This document shows positions 9,520-19,031 of a DNA stretch of 64,000 bases, one piece after another. A program made the position numbers and the translations under genes. Numbering within the stretch: position 1 is the stretch's first letter; each line of letters starts with the position of its first letter. The stretch lies in the NCBI RefSeq assembly GCF_004803755.1, contig NZ_CP032311.1, forward strand, positions 4,604,501 to 4,668,500. The letters are read 5' to 3'. The DNA comes from Pseudomonas sp. DG56-2. Lineage in GTDB: Bacteria; Pseudomonadota; Gammaproteobacteria; Pseudomonadales; Pseudomonadaceae. The notes beneath the pieces are model-generated. The model was not told the origin of the DNA. It did not search any database and worked only from the letters and a program-made list of their open reading frames with translations.

Positions 9520-10315
9520 GCGCGCTTCGTGGGGCCTGCGTCTGGCGGCCTGGGGCGGATTGGTGTTCCTGCACTTTCCAATCCTGATCATTTTTCTGTA
9601 CGCCTTCAATACTCAGGATGCGGCGTTCAGCTTCCCGCCACAGGGCTTTACCTTGAAATGGTTCAGCGTGGCCTTTTCCCGGCCCGATGTGCTGGAGTCG
9701 ATCAAGTTGTCGCTGCAGGTTGCCTGCCTGGCCACCTTGATTGCCCTAGTACTCGGCACACTGGCGTCCGCAGCACTGTATCGACGCAGTTTCTTCGGCA
9801 AAGAAAGCATCTCACTGATGTTGATCCTGCCTATCGCACTGCCCGGGATCATCACCGGCATCGCCCTGCTTTCGGCGTTCAAAACCCTGGGGATCGAGCC
9901 AGGCATATTCACCATTGTCGTGGGCCACGCGACCTTCTGCGTGGTGATCGTCTATAACAACGTCATCGCCAGGCTGCGCCGCACCTCCCATAGTCTGATC
10001 GAAGCGTCGATGGACCTGGGGGCTGACGGTTGGCAAACCTTCCGCTACATCATCCTGCCCAATCTGGGGTCGGCGCTGCTGGCCGGCGGCATGCTGGCAT
10101 TTGCCTTGTCATTCGATGAAATCATTGTCACCACCTTCACCGCCGGACACGAACGAACCTTGCCGATCTGGTTGCTCAACCAGCTCAGTCGCCCCCGGGA
10201 CGTACCGGTGACTAACGTGGTCGCCATGCTGGTCATGCTGGTCACCATGCTGCCGATTCTTGGCGCCTATTACCTTACCCGTGGCGGCGAAAGCGTTGCC
10301 GGCAGCGGCAAATAA
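9509..10315 (+). CDS. Polyamine-type ABC transporter permease (YdcV/PotC-like)
   Basis: 268 residues from the ATG at 9509. I chose this start because GGGGG lies about 7 nt upstream and the protein then begins [17 protein letters not shown], as in PotC-like permeases. A start further upstream would add a hydrophilic stretch read in another frame of the preceding gene. Hydrophobic segments and the EAA loop ([20 protein letters not shown]) are present. It is the partner of the preceding permease, with an 11-nt gene overlap. The stop is 18 nt before the dehydrogenase gene. Confidence 0.91.
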   Translation: MHSERASWGLRLAAWGGLVFLHFPILIIFLYAFNTQDAAFSFPPQGFTLKWFSVAFSRPDVLESIKLSLQVACLATLIALVLGTLASAALYRRSFFGKESISLMLILPIALPGIITGIALLSAFKTLGIEPGIFTIVVGHATFCVVIVYNNVIARLRRTSHSLIEASMDLGADGWQTFRYIILPNLGSALLAGGMLAFALSFDEIIVTTFTAGHERTLPIWLLNQLSRPRDVPVTNVVAMLVMLVTMLPILGAYYLTRGGESVAGSGK

Positions 10316-10333
10316 CTCCAAGAGGACTTTACG

Positions 10334-11758
10334 ATGCAAACCCGACTGTTGATCAACGGCCAACTGGTAGCTGGCGAAGGTAACGCGCTGGCAGTCCTCA
10401 ACCCGGCGTTGGGCAGCGTCCTGGTGGAAATCAACGAAGCCAGCGAAGCTCAAGTCGATGCCGCTGTACGCGCAGCCGATCATGCTTTCGAGAGCTGGTC
10501 GCAGACCACGCCCAAGGACCGTTCGCTGTTGTTGCTGAAGCTGGCCGACAGCATCGAGGCTCATGGCGAGGAATTGGCCCGCCTGGAGTCGGACAATTGC
10601 GGAAAGCCCTACGCTGCCGCGCTCAACGACGAGATCCCGGCGATTGCCGACGTGTTTCGCTTTTTTGCCGGCGCCACCCGTTGCCTGGGAGGATCGGCCG
10701 CGGGGGAATATCTGTCAGGGCATACCTCGATGATTCGTCGCGACCCACTCGGCGTGGTCGCCTCCATCGCACCGTGGAACTACCCATTGATGATGGTAGC
10801 GTGGAAAATCGCCCCGGCCCTGGCGGCAGGCAATACCGTGGTGCTCAAGCCTTCGGAGCAAACACCGCTGACCGCTTTGCGCCTGGCACAGCTGGCTGCC
10901 GATCTGTTCCCCGCTGGCGTGCTGAATATTCTTTTTGGCCGTGGGCCGAGCGTCGGCACACCGCTGGTCAGCCACCCGAAGGTGCGCATGGTATCGCTGA
11001 CCGGTTCCATAGCCACCGGCGCCAACATCATTGCCAGCACGGCAGAAAGTGTAAAACGCATGCACATGGAGCTCGGCGGCAAGGCCCCGGTGATCATCTT
11101 CGACGATGCCGATATTGACGCCGCCGTCGAAGGCATCCGCACCTTCGGTTTCTACAATGCTGGCCAGGACTGCACGGCAGCCTGCCGGATTTATGCGCAG
11201 AGCGGCATCTACGAACAATTCGTGGAAAAGCTCGGCAACGCCGTAGCCAGTATCAAGCATGGCCTGCAGAACGATCCACAGACCGAACTCGGGCCGCTGA
11301 TTACCGCCCAGCACCGTGATCGAGTCGCTGCCATGGTCGAGCGCGCTGTCGCCCAGCCGCATGTACGTCTGGTAACAGGCGGCAAGGCCGTGGCGGGTGA
11401 CGGCTTCTTTTTCGAGCCCACTGTACTGGCCGATGTGCAGCAGGATGACGAAATCGTCCGGCGCGAAGTCTTCGGGCCGGTGGTCTCGGTCACTCGCTTT
11501 GACGACGAAACCCAGGCCCTGGCGTGGGCCAATGACTCCGACTACGGCCTCGCCTCTTCGCTATGGACCCAGGATGTAGGGCGCGCCCACCGGGTTTCGG
11601 CACGACTGCAGTACGGTTGTACCTGGGTCAACACGCACTTTATGCTGGTCAGTGAAATGCCCCACGGTGGGCAAAAACTGTCGGGGTACGGCAAGGATAT
11701 GTCCATGTACGGACTGGAAGACTACACCTGCGTTCGGCATGTGATGTTCAAACATTAA
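10334..11758 (+). CDS. 4-aminobutyraldehyde (gamma-aminobutyraldehyde) dehydrogenase
   Basis: 474 residues, the usual length of E. coli YdcW/PatD. The aldehyde dehydrogenase catalytic cysteine is Cys280 ([11 protein letters not shown]) and the general base is Glu246 (HMELGGK). The N-terminal NAD-binding region shows [10 protein letters not shown] and [12 protein letters not shown]. The enzyme oxidises 4-aminobutyraldehyde to GABA. In this operon that aldehyde would come from spermidine cleavage by the next gene product, or from putrescine transamination. AGAGGA precedes the ATG at a suitable distance. Cytoplasmic: no signal peptide is seen. Confidence 0.9.
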   Translation: MQTRLLINGQLVAGEGNALAVLNPALGSVLVEINEASEAQVDAAVRAADHAFESWSQTTPKDRSLLLLKLADSIEAHGEELARLESDNCGKPYAAALNDEIPAIADVFRFFAGATRCLGGSAAGEYLSGHTSMIRRDPLGVVASIAPWNYPLMMVAWKIAPALAAGNTVVLKPSEQTPLTALRLAQLAADLFPAGVLNILFGRGPSVGTPLVSHPKVRMVSLTGSIATGANIIASTAESVKRMHMELGGKAPVIIFDDADIDAAVEGIRTFGFYNAGQDCTAACRIYAQSGIYEQFVEKLGNAVASIKHGLQNDPQTELGPLITAQHRDRVAAMVERAVAQPHVRLVTGGKAVAGDGFFFEPTVLADVQQDDEIVRREVFGPVVSVTRFDDETQALAWANDSDYGLASSLWTQDVGRAHRVSARLQYGCTWVNTHFMLVSEMPHGGQKLSGYGKDMSMYGLEDYTCVRHVMFKH

Positions 11759-11771
11759 GGTAAGGAAACCC

Positions 11772-13634
11772 ATGGAAATTACCCGACGCGACTTCATCAA
11801 TGGCGTCGCTATCGGCATTGCGGCGGGCCTGACGCCCCTGCAACTGCTGCAAGCTGCCCAGAGCGAGCGCTATTACCCACCCGCCTTGACCGGGCTGCGG
11901 GGCAGCCATGTTGGCGCGTTCGAGGTGGCTCACCAGATGGGCTGGGAGAAAAAGCGTTTTGCAACCGACGCGCTGCCGATCAGCGAGGAGTATGACCTGG
12001 TAGTGGTGGGTGCTGGCATCAGCGGGCTCTCGGCGGCGTACTTCTATCGAGAAAGGCATCCCACGGCAAAAATCCTCATTATCGAAAACCACGATGATTT
12101 TGGCGGCCATGCCAAGCGCAACGAATTCAGCGTCGATGGCCGGATGATTATCGGCTACGGCGGCAGCGAGGCGTTCCAGTCACCCAATCATCTGTACAGC
12201 CCCGAAGTCAACGGACTGCTGAAAAAGCTTGGCGTCGATATCAAGCGCTTTGAAAGCGCTTTTGACCGCAACTTCTACCCGGATCTGGGCCTGTCTCGCG
12301 GGGTATTTTTCGACAAGGAGAATTTCGGCGAAGACAAACTGGTCAGCGGTGACCCAACGCCAATGGTCGCAGACGATATTGCTCCTGAACGCCTGAACGC
12401 TCGTCCAATCCGCGCCTTCATCAACGATTTCCCTTTGCCCGAGAGCGACCGCACGGCGCTGATCGACCTGCATGAAGCCCCCAGGGATTACCTGGCGGGC
12501 AAGTCGCTGAAGGACAAGACCGCCTACCTGGAACGCACCAGCTACCAGGACTTCCTGCTCAAGGATGTCGGCCTGTCGCCAACGGCGGTTAAGTACTTCC
12601 AGGGCCGCAGCAACGATTTCATGGCGCTGAGTATCGATGCCGTGGCCGCTGCCGATGCCTACTACGTTGGCTTCCCCGGGTTTGGGGCAATGAACCTTGA
12701 GCCTATCAGTGAAGAAGCCCAGGCGGAGATGGAGGAGCCCTACATCTACCACTTCCCTGATGGCAATGCTTCGCTGGCGCGTCTATTGGTGCGTAGCCTG
12801 ATTCCAGACGTGGCAGCGGGCAAGGACATGAATGATATCGTTCTGGCCAACTTCGACTACAGCCAACTCGACCGTGCGGCGCACCCGGTACGCCTGCGCC
12901 TGAACAGTACCGCAGTCAGCGTGCGCAACGTCGATGGCGGCGTGAACATCGGCTACAGCCGGGATGGCAAGCTGGCCCAAGTGCGTGGCAAGCACTGCAT
13001 CCTGGCTTGCTACAACATGATGATCCCATACCTGTTGCGCGACCTCTCGGCCGAACAAGCGTTTGCGCTGAGCCAGAATGTAAAATTTCCCCTGGTCTAC
13101 ACCAAGGTCATCGTGCGCAACTGGCATGCCTTCGAGAAACTCGGCGTGCATGAAATCTACGCCGCCACCCAACCCTATAGCCGGATCAAGCTGGACTACC
13201 CGGTAAGCATGGGCGGTTATGAGCATCCCCGTGATCCGGCGCAGCCAATCGGCCTGCACATGGTCTATGTGCCCACCAGCCCGGACAGCGGCATGAACAG
13301 CCGCGACCAGGCTCGCGCTGGGCGTGGCAGGTTGTACGGCACCCCGTTCGAAGCGCTGGAAAGCCAACTGCGCGACCAACTGCAACGCATGCTCGGGCCA
13401 GGCGGCTTCGATCACAACCAGGACATCCTGGCGATCACCGTCAACCGTTGGCCACATGGCTACGCCTGTTTCACCAACACCCTCTACGACAATGCCGAGC
13501 AGACAGAGCAATGGATAGAACTGGCACGCAAACCGCTGGGCAAGGTCAGCATCGCCAACTCCGATGCCGCCTGGAGCGCCTATGCCCATGCTGCAATCGA
13601 CGAGGCGTGGCGGGCGGTTGGCGAGCAAGCTTAG
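11772..13634 (+). CDS. spdH: Spermidine dehydrogenase, FAD-dependent, Tat-exported
   Basis: 620 residues, the length I recall for P. aeruginosa SpdH. The N-terminus is a twin-arginine signal (ITRRDFINGVAIGIAAGL), implying export of a folded flavoprotein. The FAD-binding dinucleotide motif VVVGAGISGLSA spans about residues 77-88 and is followed by the acidic ribose-binding strand (ILIIENHDDFGGHAKR). SpdH-type enzymes cleave spermidine to 1,3-diaminopropane and 4-aminobutyraldehyde. The gene lies 13 nt after the aminobutyraldehyde dehydrogenase gene and is the last gene of the polyamine operon. The assignment rests on length, Tat signal, FAD motif and context; another amine-oxidising flavoprotein is possible. 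Confidence 0.82.
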   Translation: MEITRRDFINGVAIGIAAGLTPLQLLQAAQSERYYPPALTGLRGSHVGAFEVAHQMGWEKKRFATDALPISEEYDLVVVGAGISGLSAAYFYRERHPTAKILIIENHDDFGGHAKRNEFSVDGRMIIGYGGSEAFQSPNHLYSPEVNGLLKKLGVDIKRFESAFDRNFYPDLGLSRGVFFDKENFGEDKLVSGDPTPMVADDIAPERLNARPIRAFINDFPLPESDRTALIDLHEAPRDYLAGKSLKDKTAYLERTSYQDFLLKDVGLSPTAVKYFQGRSNDFMALSIDAVAAADAYYVGFPGFGAMNLEPISEEAQAEMEEPYIYHFPDGNASLARLLVRSLIPDVAAGKDMNDIVLANFDYSQLDRAAHPVRLRLNSTAVSVRNVDGGVNIGYSRDGKLAQVRGKHCILACYNMMIPYLLRDLSAEQAFALSQNVKFPLVYTKVIVRNWHAFEKLGVHEIYAATQPYSRIKLDYPVSMGGYEHPRDPAQPIGLHMVYVPTSPDSGMNSRDQARAGRGRLYGTPFEALESQLRDQLQRMLGPGGFDHNQDILAITVNRWPHGYACFTNTLYDNAEQTEQWIELARKPLGKVSIANSDAAWSAYAHAAIDEAWRAVGEQA

Positions 13635-14139
13635 ACGCGTATCACCGGCCAAGCCCTTCACTGAAGGAAGGCAATTCAACCTGCTCTTGATCTGCTTCTG
13701 ACCTGCTTTTGACCTGCTTTTGATCTTGATCCACCTGCCCCGTTAACCAGAAGGGCCGAGTGAAGGTGTTGCGAAAGGGCTAGCGCGCAGCGCCTTCGGC
13801 CTTGGCCGAAGTTGCGAATCGTAGTGTTGCTTGCAACGCGTAGATCGCAATGCCCTGTAGCGACACCGTAGCGAGGGGACCCGAAGCGCAGCGTAGGGCC
13901 CCTGGTGGGGCAAGCCCTTTGCTTACTTTGGGGCGACTGCCAAAGTAAGGCGCCGTAAGGGCGCAAAGGTGACTAAGCGCCACCCGCGCAAACGGATCAG
14001 CCCCAAATCGAAGAGCCTCATCACAAGCCCACCACCACCACCGGCTGCACTTGCGACAAAACTGGATCGCCAAAAAGCTCGCCCCGATCACATACGCTCT
14101 GCTGAAAGCCAGTCAATGACAGCAAGCTTGCCCCCCAAT
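13635..14139. repeat. Gene-free repeat block, probable dispersed Pseudomonas intergenic element
   Basis: This is the longest stretch without a gene (505 nt). It lies between the converging spermidine dehydrogenase and flavin reductase genes. It contains the 11-bp tandem repeat and a GC-rich segment (about 13740-13990) with several inverted repeats. These include CTTCGGCC/GGCCGAAG at 13794-13811 and CTTACTTTGG/CCAAAGTAAG at 13922-13949, the latter with an 8-nt loop. Short open frames here have atypical composition and no ribosome-binding sites. The text resembles a degenerate repeat family found between genes in many Pseudomonas genomes; that is from memory. Confidence 0.6.
13681..13724. repeat. 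11-bp tandem repeat, four units
   Basis: Four consecutive 11-bp units: CTGCTCTTGAT, CTGCTTCTGAC, CTGCTTTTGAC and CTGCTTTTGAT, followed by the partial unit CTTGATC. They lie 47 nt after the spermidine dehydrogenase stop. The period does not preserve a reading frame and no gene covers it. Similar CTTTTGATC-rich stretches are scattered in intergenic DNA of fluorescent pseudomonads, as I recall. Confidence 0.8.
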
Positions 14140-15246
14140 TCAGTCACGCAAATCAGACTCATGAATGGGATTAGCCCGACTGGTGGCACGCTGATACTGT
14201 GCCGGCCAGGTCGCCCGATTCCCCCCCAGATCATCATCCGCATGCAACGGCCAGTACGGATCGCGCAGCAGTTCCCGGGCCAGGAAAATGATATCGGCCT
14301 GGGCCGTGCGCAGGATAGTTTCAGCCTGCATGGGATCGGTAATCATCCCAACCGTCCCCGTGGCAATGCCTGACTCCTCGCGCACTTTCGCAGCAAATTG
14401 CGTCTGATACCCAGGACCTGTAGGGATCTCGGCGTTGACCGAGGTGCCGCCCGATGACACATCGATCAGGTCCACCCCCAGCTTTCTCAAGCGCTTGGCC
14501 AGCTCTACGGTTTCATCCGGGTTCCAGCCATCCTCCACCCAGTCGGTAGCCGACAGGCGCACGAACAACGGCAATTCCTCTGGCCACACTTCCCGAACCG
14601 CTTCGGTCACTTGCAAGGTCAAGCGAATGCGATTTTCGAAACTGCTGCCATAGTCGTCGCGGCGCTGATTGCTCAACGGTGAAAGAAACTGATGCAGCAG
14701 ATAACCATGCGCGGCATGCACCTCGACCACTTTGAAGCCCGCCTCCAGCGCGCGCCTGGCTGCGTCCGCAAAGGCCTGGATGGTCTCGTCGATCTGCTCC
14801 TGAGTCATTTCCACGGGCGCAGTGTGCTGCGGATCAAAGGCGATTTTCGACGGTCCCATGGGGATCCAGCCGCCCTCCTCCACCTTGACGCTGCCATGCT
14901 TGCCAAGCCAGGGTCGATAGGTACTGGCCTTGCGCCCGGCATGAGCCAGTTGAATGCCCGGCACGGCGCCCTGGGCGGTAATGAAGCGGGTAATGCGCTG
15001 CAACGGCGGGATCTGCGCATCGTCCCACAACCCCAGATCCTGGGCGGTGATTCGTCCGTCAGCAGTAACGGCTGTTGCTTCGGTAAAAATCAGCCCAGCG
15101 CCCCCCACCGCCCGGCTACCCAGATGGACCAGGTGCCAATCATTGGCCAGGCCATCGACACTGGAATACTGGCACATGGGTGAAACTGCAATTCGGTTGG
15201 GCAAGGTCAGGTGACGCAGGGTGTAGGGATCAAGCAGCAGGCTCAT
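14140..15246 (-). CDS. Old-yellow-enzyme family NAD(P)H:flavin oxidoreductase (XenA/NamA-like)
   Basis: 368 residues, one FMN-binding TIM barrel. The N-terminal strand and active-site region MCQYSSVDG (Cys25, Tyr27) match the thermophilic-like OYE subclass of YqjM and XenA. The substrate-binding pair lies in HAAHGYLLHQF, and the segment DDYGSSFENR is a family hallmark. Such enzymes reduce activated C=C bonds in enones and nitro compounds or nitrate esters. The physiological substrate is unknown. It lies just downstream of recJ on the same strand, with a gap of about 117 nt. I would not commit to XenA versus NamA from sequence alone. Confidence 0.88.
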   Translation of the reverse strand: MSLLLDPYTLRHLTLPNRIAVSPMCQYSSVDGLANDWHLVHLGSRAVGGAGLIFTEATAVTADGRITAQDLGLWDDAQIPPLQRITRFITAQGAVPGIQLAHAGRKASTYRPWLGKHGSVKVEEGGWIPMGPSKIAFDPQHTAPVEMTQEQIDETIQAFADAARRALEAGFKVVEVHAAHGYLLHQFLSPLSNQRRDDYGSSFENRIRLTLQVTEAVREVWPEELPLFVRLSATDWVEDGWNPDETVELAKRLRKLGVDLIDVSSGGTSVNAEIPTGPGYQTQFAAKVREESGIATGTVGMITDPMQAETILRTAQADIIFLARELLRDPYWPLHADDDLGGNRATWPAQYQRATSRANPIHESDLRD

Positions 15247-15363
15247 GGGGCACCTCTCAAATCAAGTGGTAAGGCTCCAGATGGTTGACCGGTCGACCAC
15301 AGAATCTTCCCCGCAGGTTCATCGACCAATCATTCTGAGCCTAGACCACTTTGATCCTAGGGT

Positions 15364-17073
15364 TCAGCGTGGCTCCATATGAGCGATCATCAATTGCACA
15401 CTTTCCTGCCCGCGAAACTCGTTGACGTCGAGTTTGAAGGCCAGCTCGACCCAGCGCACCGTTGGATTGGGCCAGACATCACGGTCCACGCCGAACGCGA
15501 TGCCGTCGAGCTTCACCGAACCACACTCGCTTTTGAGCACTACTTTCAGGTGTCGCTCACCGACCACCCGCTGCTCGACCAACTGGAATACCCCATGAAA
15601 CAGCGGCTCGGGAAAATGTTGTCCCCATGGCCCGGCATGACGCAGGGCACGGGCCAGTTCCAGATGAAATTCCTCGACGGCCAGGGTGCCATCGGAAAGC
15701 AGGCGACCGGTCAAATCGTCCTCGCACAGTTGCCGGCGAACTTCTTCGTCGAATGCCTGGGCAAAGGCCGGGAAGTTTTCGCCGGGCAACGACAGACCCG
15801 CGGCCATGGCATGACCACCGAATTTGCTGATCAGTTGCGGATGACGAGCGGCCACTGCATCCAGTGCGTCACGAATGTGAAAGCCTGGCACCGAACGGGC
15901 CGAGCCTTTGAGCATGCCCTCGCCGGCATCGGCAAAAGCAATGGTAGGACGGTGATAGCGTTCCTTGAGGCGCGAAGCAAGAATACCGATCACGCCCTGG
16001 TGCCAATCCGCTTCGAACAGGCACAAGCCGAAAGGCATGGATTCCAGCGGCAGGTCCTTGAGCTGAGCGAGTGCCTCGCGCTGCATGCCCTGCTCAATGG
16101 ATTTGCGGTCCTGGTTCAACTCATCGAGCTGCCCAGCCATCTCACGTGCCAGATTTGGATCGTCGCTGAGCAAGCATTCGATACCCAGGCTCATGTCATC
16201 CAGACGACCGGCTGCGTTCAGGCGCGGGCCGAGAATGAAACCAAGGTCAGTGGACGTGATCCGCGCATGATCACGTCGGGCGACCTCCAGGATGGCCTTG
16301 AGCCCCGGTCGTGCCCGCCCCGCCCTGATCCGCTCAAGCCCCTGATGAATCAGGATACGGTTGTTGGCATCCAGCGGCACGACGTCGGCAACGCTACCCA
16401 GCGCCACCAGATCGAGCAATTCGCCAATATTCGGTTGTGCTGCATTGTCGTAATGGCCAAGGCTGCGCAAACGAGCGCGCAAGGCCATCAGCACATAGAA
16501 AATAACCCCGACTCCGGCAAGCGCCTTGCTCGGGAACTCGCAACCCGGCTGGTTTGGATTGACGATGGCATCGGCGGCGGGCAGGTCATGGCCCGGCAAA
16601 TGGTGATCGGTCACCAACACTTTCAGGCCGGCCGCCTTGGCCGCGGCCACTCCTTCCACACTGGAGATGCCGTTATCCACGGTAATCAGCAGTTGCGGCT
16701 GGCGCTGCAGCGCAACTTCGACGATTTCAGGGGTAAGTCCATAGCCATACTCGAAGCGATTGGGCACCAGATAATCGACATGGGCCGCTCCCAGCAAGCG
16801 CAAGCCCAGCACCCCTACCGTGCTGGCCGTGGCACCATCGGCGTCGAAGTCGCCAACAATCAGGATACGCTGGCGCTGAGCCAGGGCTTCTACCAGCAGG
16901 TCTACTGCCGCCCCAATGCCCTTGAGTTGCTGATAAGGCAGCAGTCGCGCCAGGCTTTTGTCCAGTTCGGCCGCACTTTGTACGCCACGGGCGGCGTACA
17001 AGCGGGTCAACAGCGGCGGCAAGTCGCCAAGGAACGGCAAATTAACTGGCAGGGGACGCGATTCGATGCGCAT
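15364..17073 (-). CDS. recJ: RecJ, single-strand-specific 5'-3' exonuclease
   Basis: 569 residues, normal length for RecJ. DHH-phosphoesterase motifs are clear: VGDFDADGA (Asp75, Asp77, Asp79), TVDNGISS, and VTDHHLPGHD (Asp156, His157, His158). The DHHA1 part (FGGHAMAAGLSLPGENF) and a C-terminal OB-type region follow. RecJ acts in the RecF recombination pathway, mismatch repair and base-excision repair in the cytoplasm. yaeQ lies just upstream on the same strand, 38 nt away, so the two are probably co-transcribed. Confidence 0.96.
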   Translation of the reverse strand: MRIESRPLPVNLPFLGDLPPLLTRLYAARGVQSAAELDKSLARLLPYQQLKGIGAAVDLLVEALAQRQRILIVGDFDADGATASTVGVLGLRLLGAAHVDYLVPNRFEYGYGLTPEIVEVALQRQPQLLITVDNGISSVEGVAAAKAAGLKVLVTDHHLPGHDLPAADAIVNPNQPGCEFPSKALAGVGVIFYVLMALRARLRSLGHYDNAAQPNIGELLDLVALGSVADVVPLDANNRILIHQGLERIRAGRARPGLKAILEVARRDHARITSTDLGFILGPRLNAAGRLDDMSLGIECLLSDDPNLAREMAGQLDELNQDRKSIEQGMQREALAQLKDLPLESMPFGLCLFEADWHQGVIGILASRLKERYHRPTIAFADAGEGMLKGSARSVPGFHIRDALDAVAARHPQLISKFGGHAMAAGLSLPGENFPAFAQAFDEEVRRQLCEDDLTGRLLSDGTLAVEEFHLELARALRHAGPWGQHFPEPLFHGVFQLVEQRVVGERHLKVVLKSECGSVKLDGIAFGVDRDVWPNPTVRWVELAFKLDVNEFRGQESVQLMIAHMEPR

Positions 17074-17111
17074 GGGGCAGTAAAAGCTTCTCTATGGATG
17101 AAGGGAAAAAA

Positions 17112-17654
17112 TCAGCCGCGCTCGCCAAGCAGCCACTGCAGCTGGACTTCGTGCTGGCCACGGTCATCGGTAACGAACACCGTGCCTTCGCTAATCATTA
17201 CGTCCCACTTGATCGCCCGCGGCATGTCGGTGGCCAGGGTCTCGAGAACCTCCTGCGGTACCGCTGCAATATTCACGTTCTTCAGGTTTTTGACAGCCGG
17301 GAGTACCTTGGTCTCCCACACCCGCAGGCTGCCATAGGCCAGCAGGCTGGTGCGTTCGGTACGACGCGAACACCAGGTCAGGCGGTCAGCGTCCGGCTGC
17401 CCTACTTCGATCCAGTGCAGGATGCGATCGTCCAGGCTTTTTTCCCACAGGGCTGCTTCATCCACATCTGAAAGACCCCGCCCGAACGACAGCTGTTCGT
17501 TGTACCACAGGGCATAGGCCAGCAACCGAACGGCCATACGCTCCTCGGTTTCCGACGGATGACGGGCGATGGTCTGCTTTACGCTTTCGTACACGCCGCG
17601 GTCGAGGTCGGTGAGGTTCAGTTCAAATTTGTAGGTAGTGGACGGCTGGGCCAT
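17112..17654 (-). CDS. yaeQ: YaeQ family protein
   Basis: 180 residues matching the YaeQ family along its length (MAQPSTTYKFELNLTDLDRG at the start, RMAVRLLAYALWYNEQLSFG in the middle, IKWDVMISEGTVFVTD near the end). The family has a PD-(D/E)XK-nuclease-like fold but no agreed function; early reports linked it to RfaH-type anti-termination. It is probably co-transcribed with recJ. The 131-nt gap to the divergent CoA transferase should hold promoters for both directions. Confidence 0.93.
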   Translation of the reverse strand: MAQPSTTYKFELNLTDLDRGVYESVKQTIARHPSETEERMAVRLLAYALWYNEQLSFGRGLSDVDEAALWEKSLDDRILHWIEVGQPDADRLTWCSRRTERTSLLAYGSLRVWETKVLPAVKNLKNVNIAAVPQEVLETLATDMPRAIKWDVMISEGTVFVTDDRGQHEVQLQWLLGERG

Positions 17655-17785
17655 GGACGGGGCTTCTTGCGACAGGGAAAGTCGCCCAGTCTAACCGATC
17701 CGCATGTTCCTTGCGCCGCGGCAGTATCTGAGCGCGCCCAGCTATGATAAAAACGGGGGTTCTGACCAGTTGCTACGGACGCCCC

Positions 17786-18985
17786 ATGCCTACGCCCAGC
17801 AAACCCCTCGCCGGCCTCAAAGTCATCGAACTCGGCACCTTGATCGCCGGCCCGTTTGCCTCGCGCATCTGCGCCGAGTTTGGCGCCCAGGTCATCAAGG
17901 TCGAGTCACCCGATGGCGGTGACCCTTTGCGCAAGTGGCGCAAGTTGTATGAAGGCACCTCGCTGTGGTGGTTTGTGCAGGCGCGGAACAAACAGTCTCT
18001 GACGCTCAACCTCAAGCATGCCGAAGGCATCGAAATTCTCAAGAAGCTGTTGTCCGAAGCCGACATCCTTATCGAAAACTTCCGCCCCGGTGTGCTGGAA
18101 AAGCTCGGACTGGGCTGGGACACACTGCACGCCCTGAATCCGAAACTGGTCATGGTGCGGCTTTCAGGTTTCGGCCAGACCGGCCCAATGAAAGATCAGC
18201 CCGGCTTTGGTGCGGTCGGTGAATCCATGGGTGGCCTGCGCTATATCACCGGTTTCGACGACCGTCCGCCGGTACGGACCGGCATCTCCATTGGCGACTC
18301 GATTGCCGCGCTCTGGGGGGTGATCGGCGCGCTGATGGCGCTACGTCATCGCGAAGTCAACGGCGGAGAAGGCCAAGTGGTGGATGTGGCGCTGTATGAA
18401 GCCATTTTCGCGATGATGGAAAGCATGGTGCCCGAGTTCGACGTGTTTGGTTTTATTCGCGAACGTACCGGCAACATCATGCCGGGCATTACCCCCTCCT
18501 CGATCCATACCAGTGCCGATGGCAAGCATGTACAGATCGGGGCCAACGGCGATGCGATTTTCAAGCGTTTCATGCAAGCCATCGGGCGCCAGGATCTTGC
18601 CGACGATCCGACCTTGGCCAGCAACGACGGGCGTGACCTGCGCCGCGATGAACTCTATGGCGTCATCGATCGCTGGGCCCGCACGTTGCCGTTGGATGCG
18701 CTGATGCAACTGCTCAACGACGCCCAAGTGCCGGCCAGTCGAATCTTCAGTGCCGAAGATATGTTCAGTGACCCGCAGTTCCTCGCTCGGGAGATGTTCC
18801 TGCAAGCCAAGCTGCCGGACGGCAAGCCATTCAAGATGCCCGGCATCGTGCCCAAGCTGTCGCAGACGCCAGGCTCCAGCGAATGGGTGGGGCCGGAACT
18901 AGGCGCACATACCGAGCAATTGCTAGGTGAGCTGGGTTACGACGGGGCAGAGATTGCTCGTCTGCGTCAGCAAGGCGCGGTGTAA
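17786..18985 (+). CDS. Class III (CaiB/BaiF family) CoA transferase
   Basis: 399 residues from the ATG at 17786 (MPTPSKPLAGLKVIELGTLI), preferred because the family begins with this LxGLKVIELG strand. A start 42 nt upstream would add an unconserved tail. The nucleotide-binding region is AGPFASRICAEFGAQVIKVE, and the probable catalytic aspartate is Asp171 in GISIGDSIAAL. Family members move CoA between organic acids such as formate, succinate or carnitine. The substrate cannot be told here and no pathway genes flank it. Confidence 0.9.
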   Translation: MPTPSKPLAGLKVIELGTLIAGPFASRICAEFGAQVIKVESPDGGDPLRKWRKLYEGTSLWWFVQARNKQSLTLNLKHAEGIEILKKLLSEADILIENFRPGVLEKLGLGWDTLHALNPKLVMVRLSGFGQTGPMKDQPGFGAVGESMGGLRYITGFDDRPPVRTGISIGDSIAALWGVIGALMALRHREVNGGEGQVVDVALYEAIFAMMESMVPEFDVFGFIRERTGNIMPGITPSSIHTSADGKHVQIGANGDAIFKRFMQAIGRQDLADDPTLASNDGRDLRRDELYGVIDRWARTLPLDALMQLLNDAQVPASRIFSAEDMFSDPQFLAREMFLQAKLPDGKPFKMPGIVPKLSQTPGSSEWVGPELGAHTEQLLGELGYDGAEIARLRQQGAV

Positions 18986-19031
18986 ACATTGCGCCTGGCC
19001 CGGTGAGCAGCCCGACGGTGGAGACTCGTAT

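Noticed and set aside
13740..14100. Small genes within the repeat block
   Set aside because: Short frames on both strands have no ribosome-binding site or recognisable family, and they overlap the hairpin repeats.
15379..17337. Long open frame (about 652 codons) opposite recJ
   Set aside because: RecJ motifs are complete on the minus strand. The plus-strand product shows no domain and crosses the recJ-yaeQ boundary.
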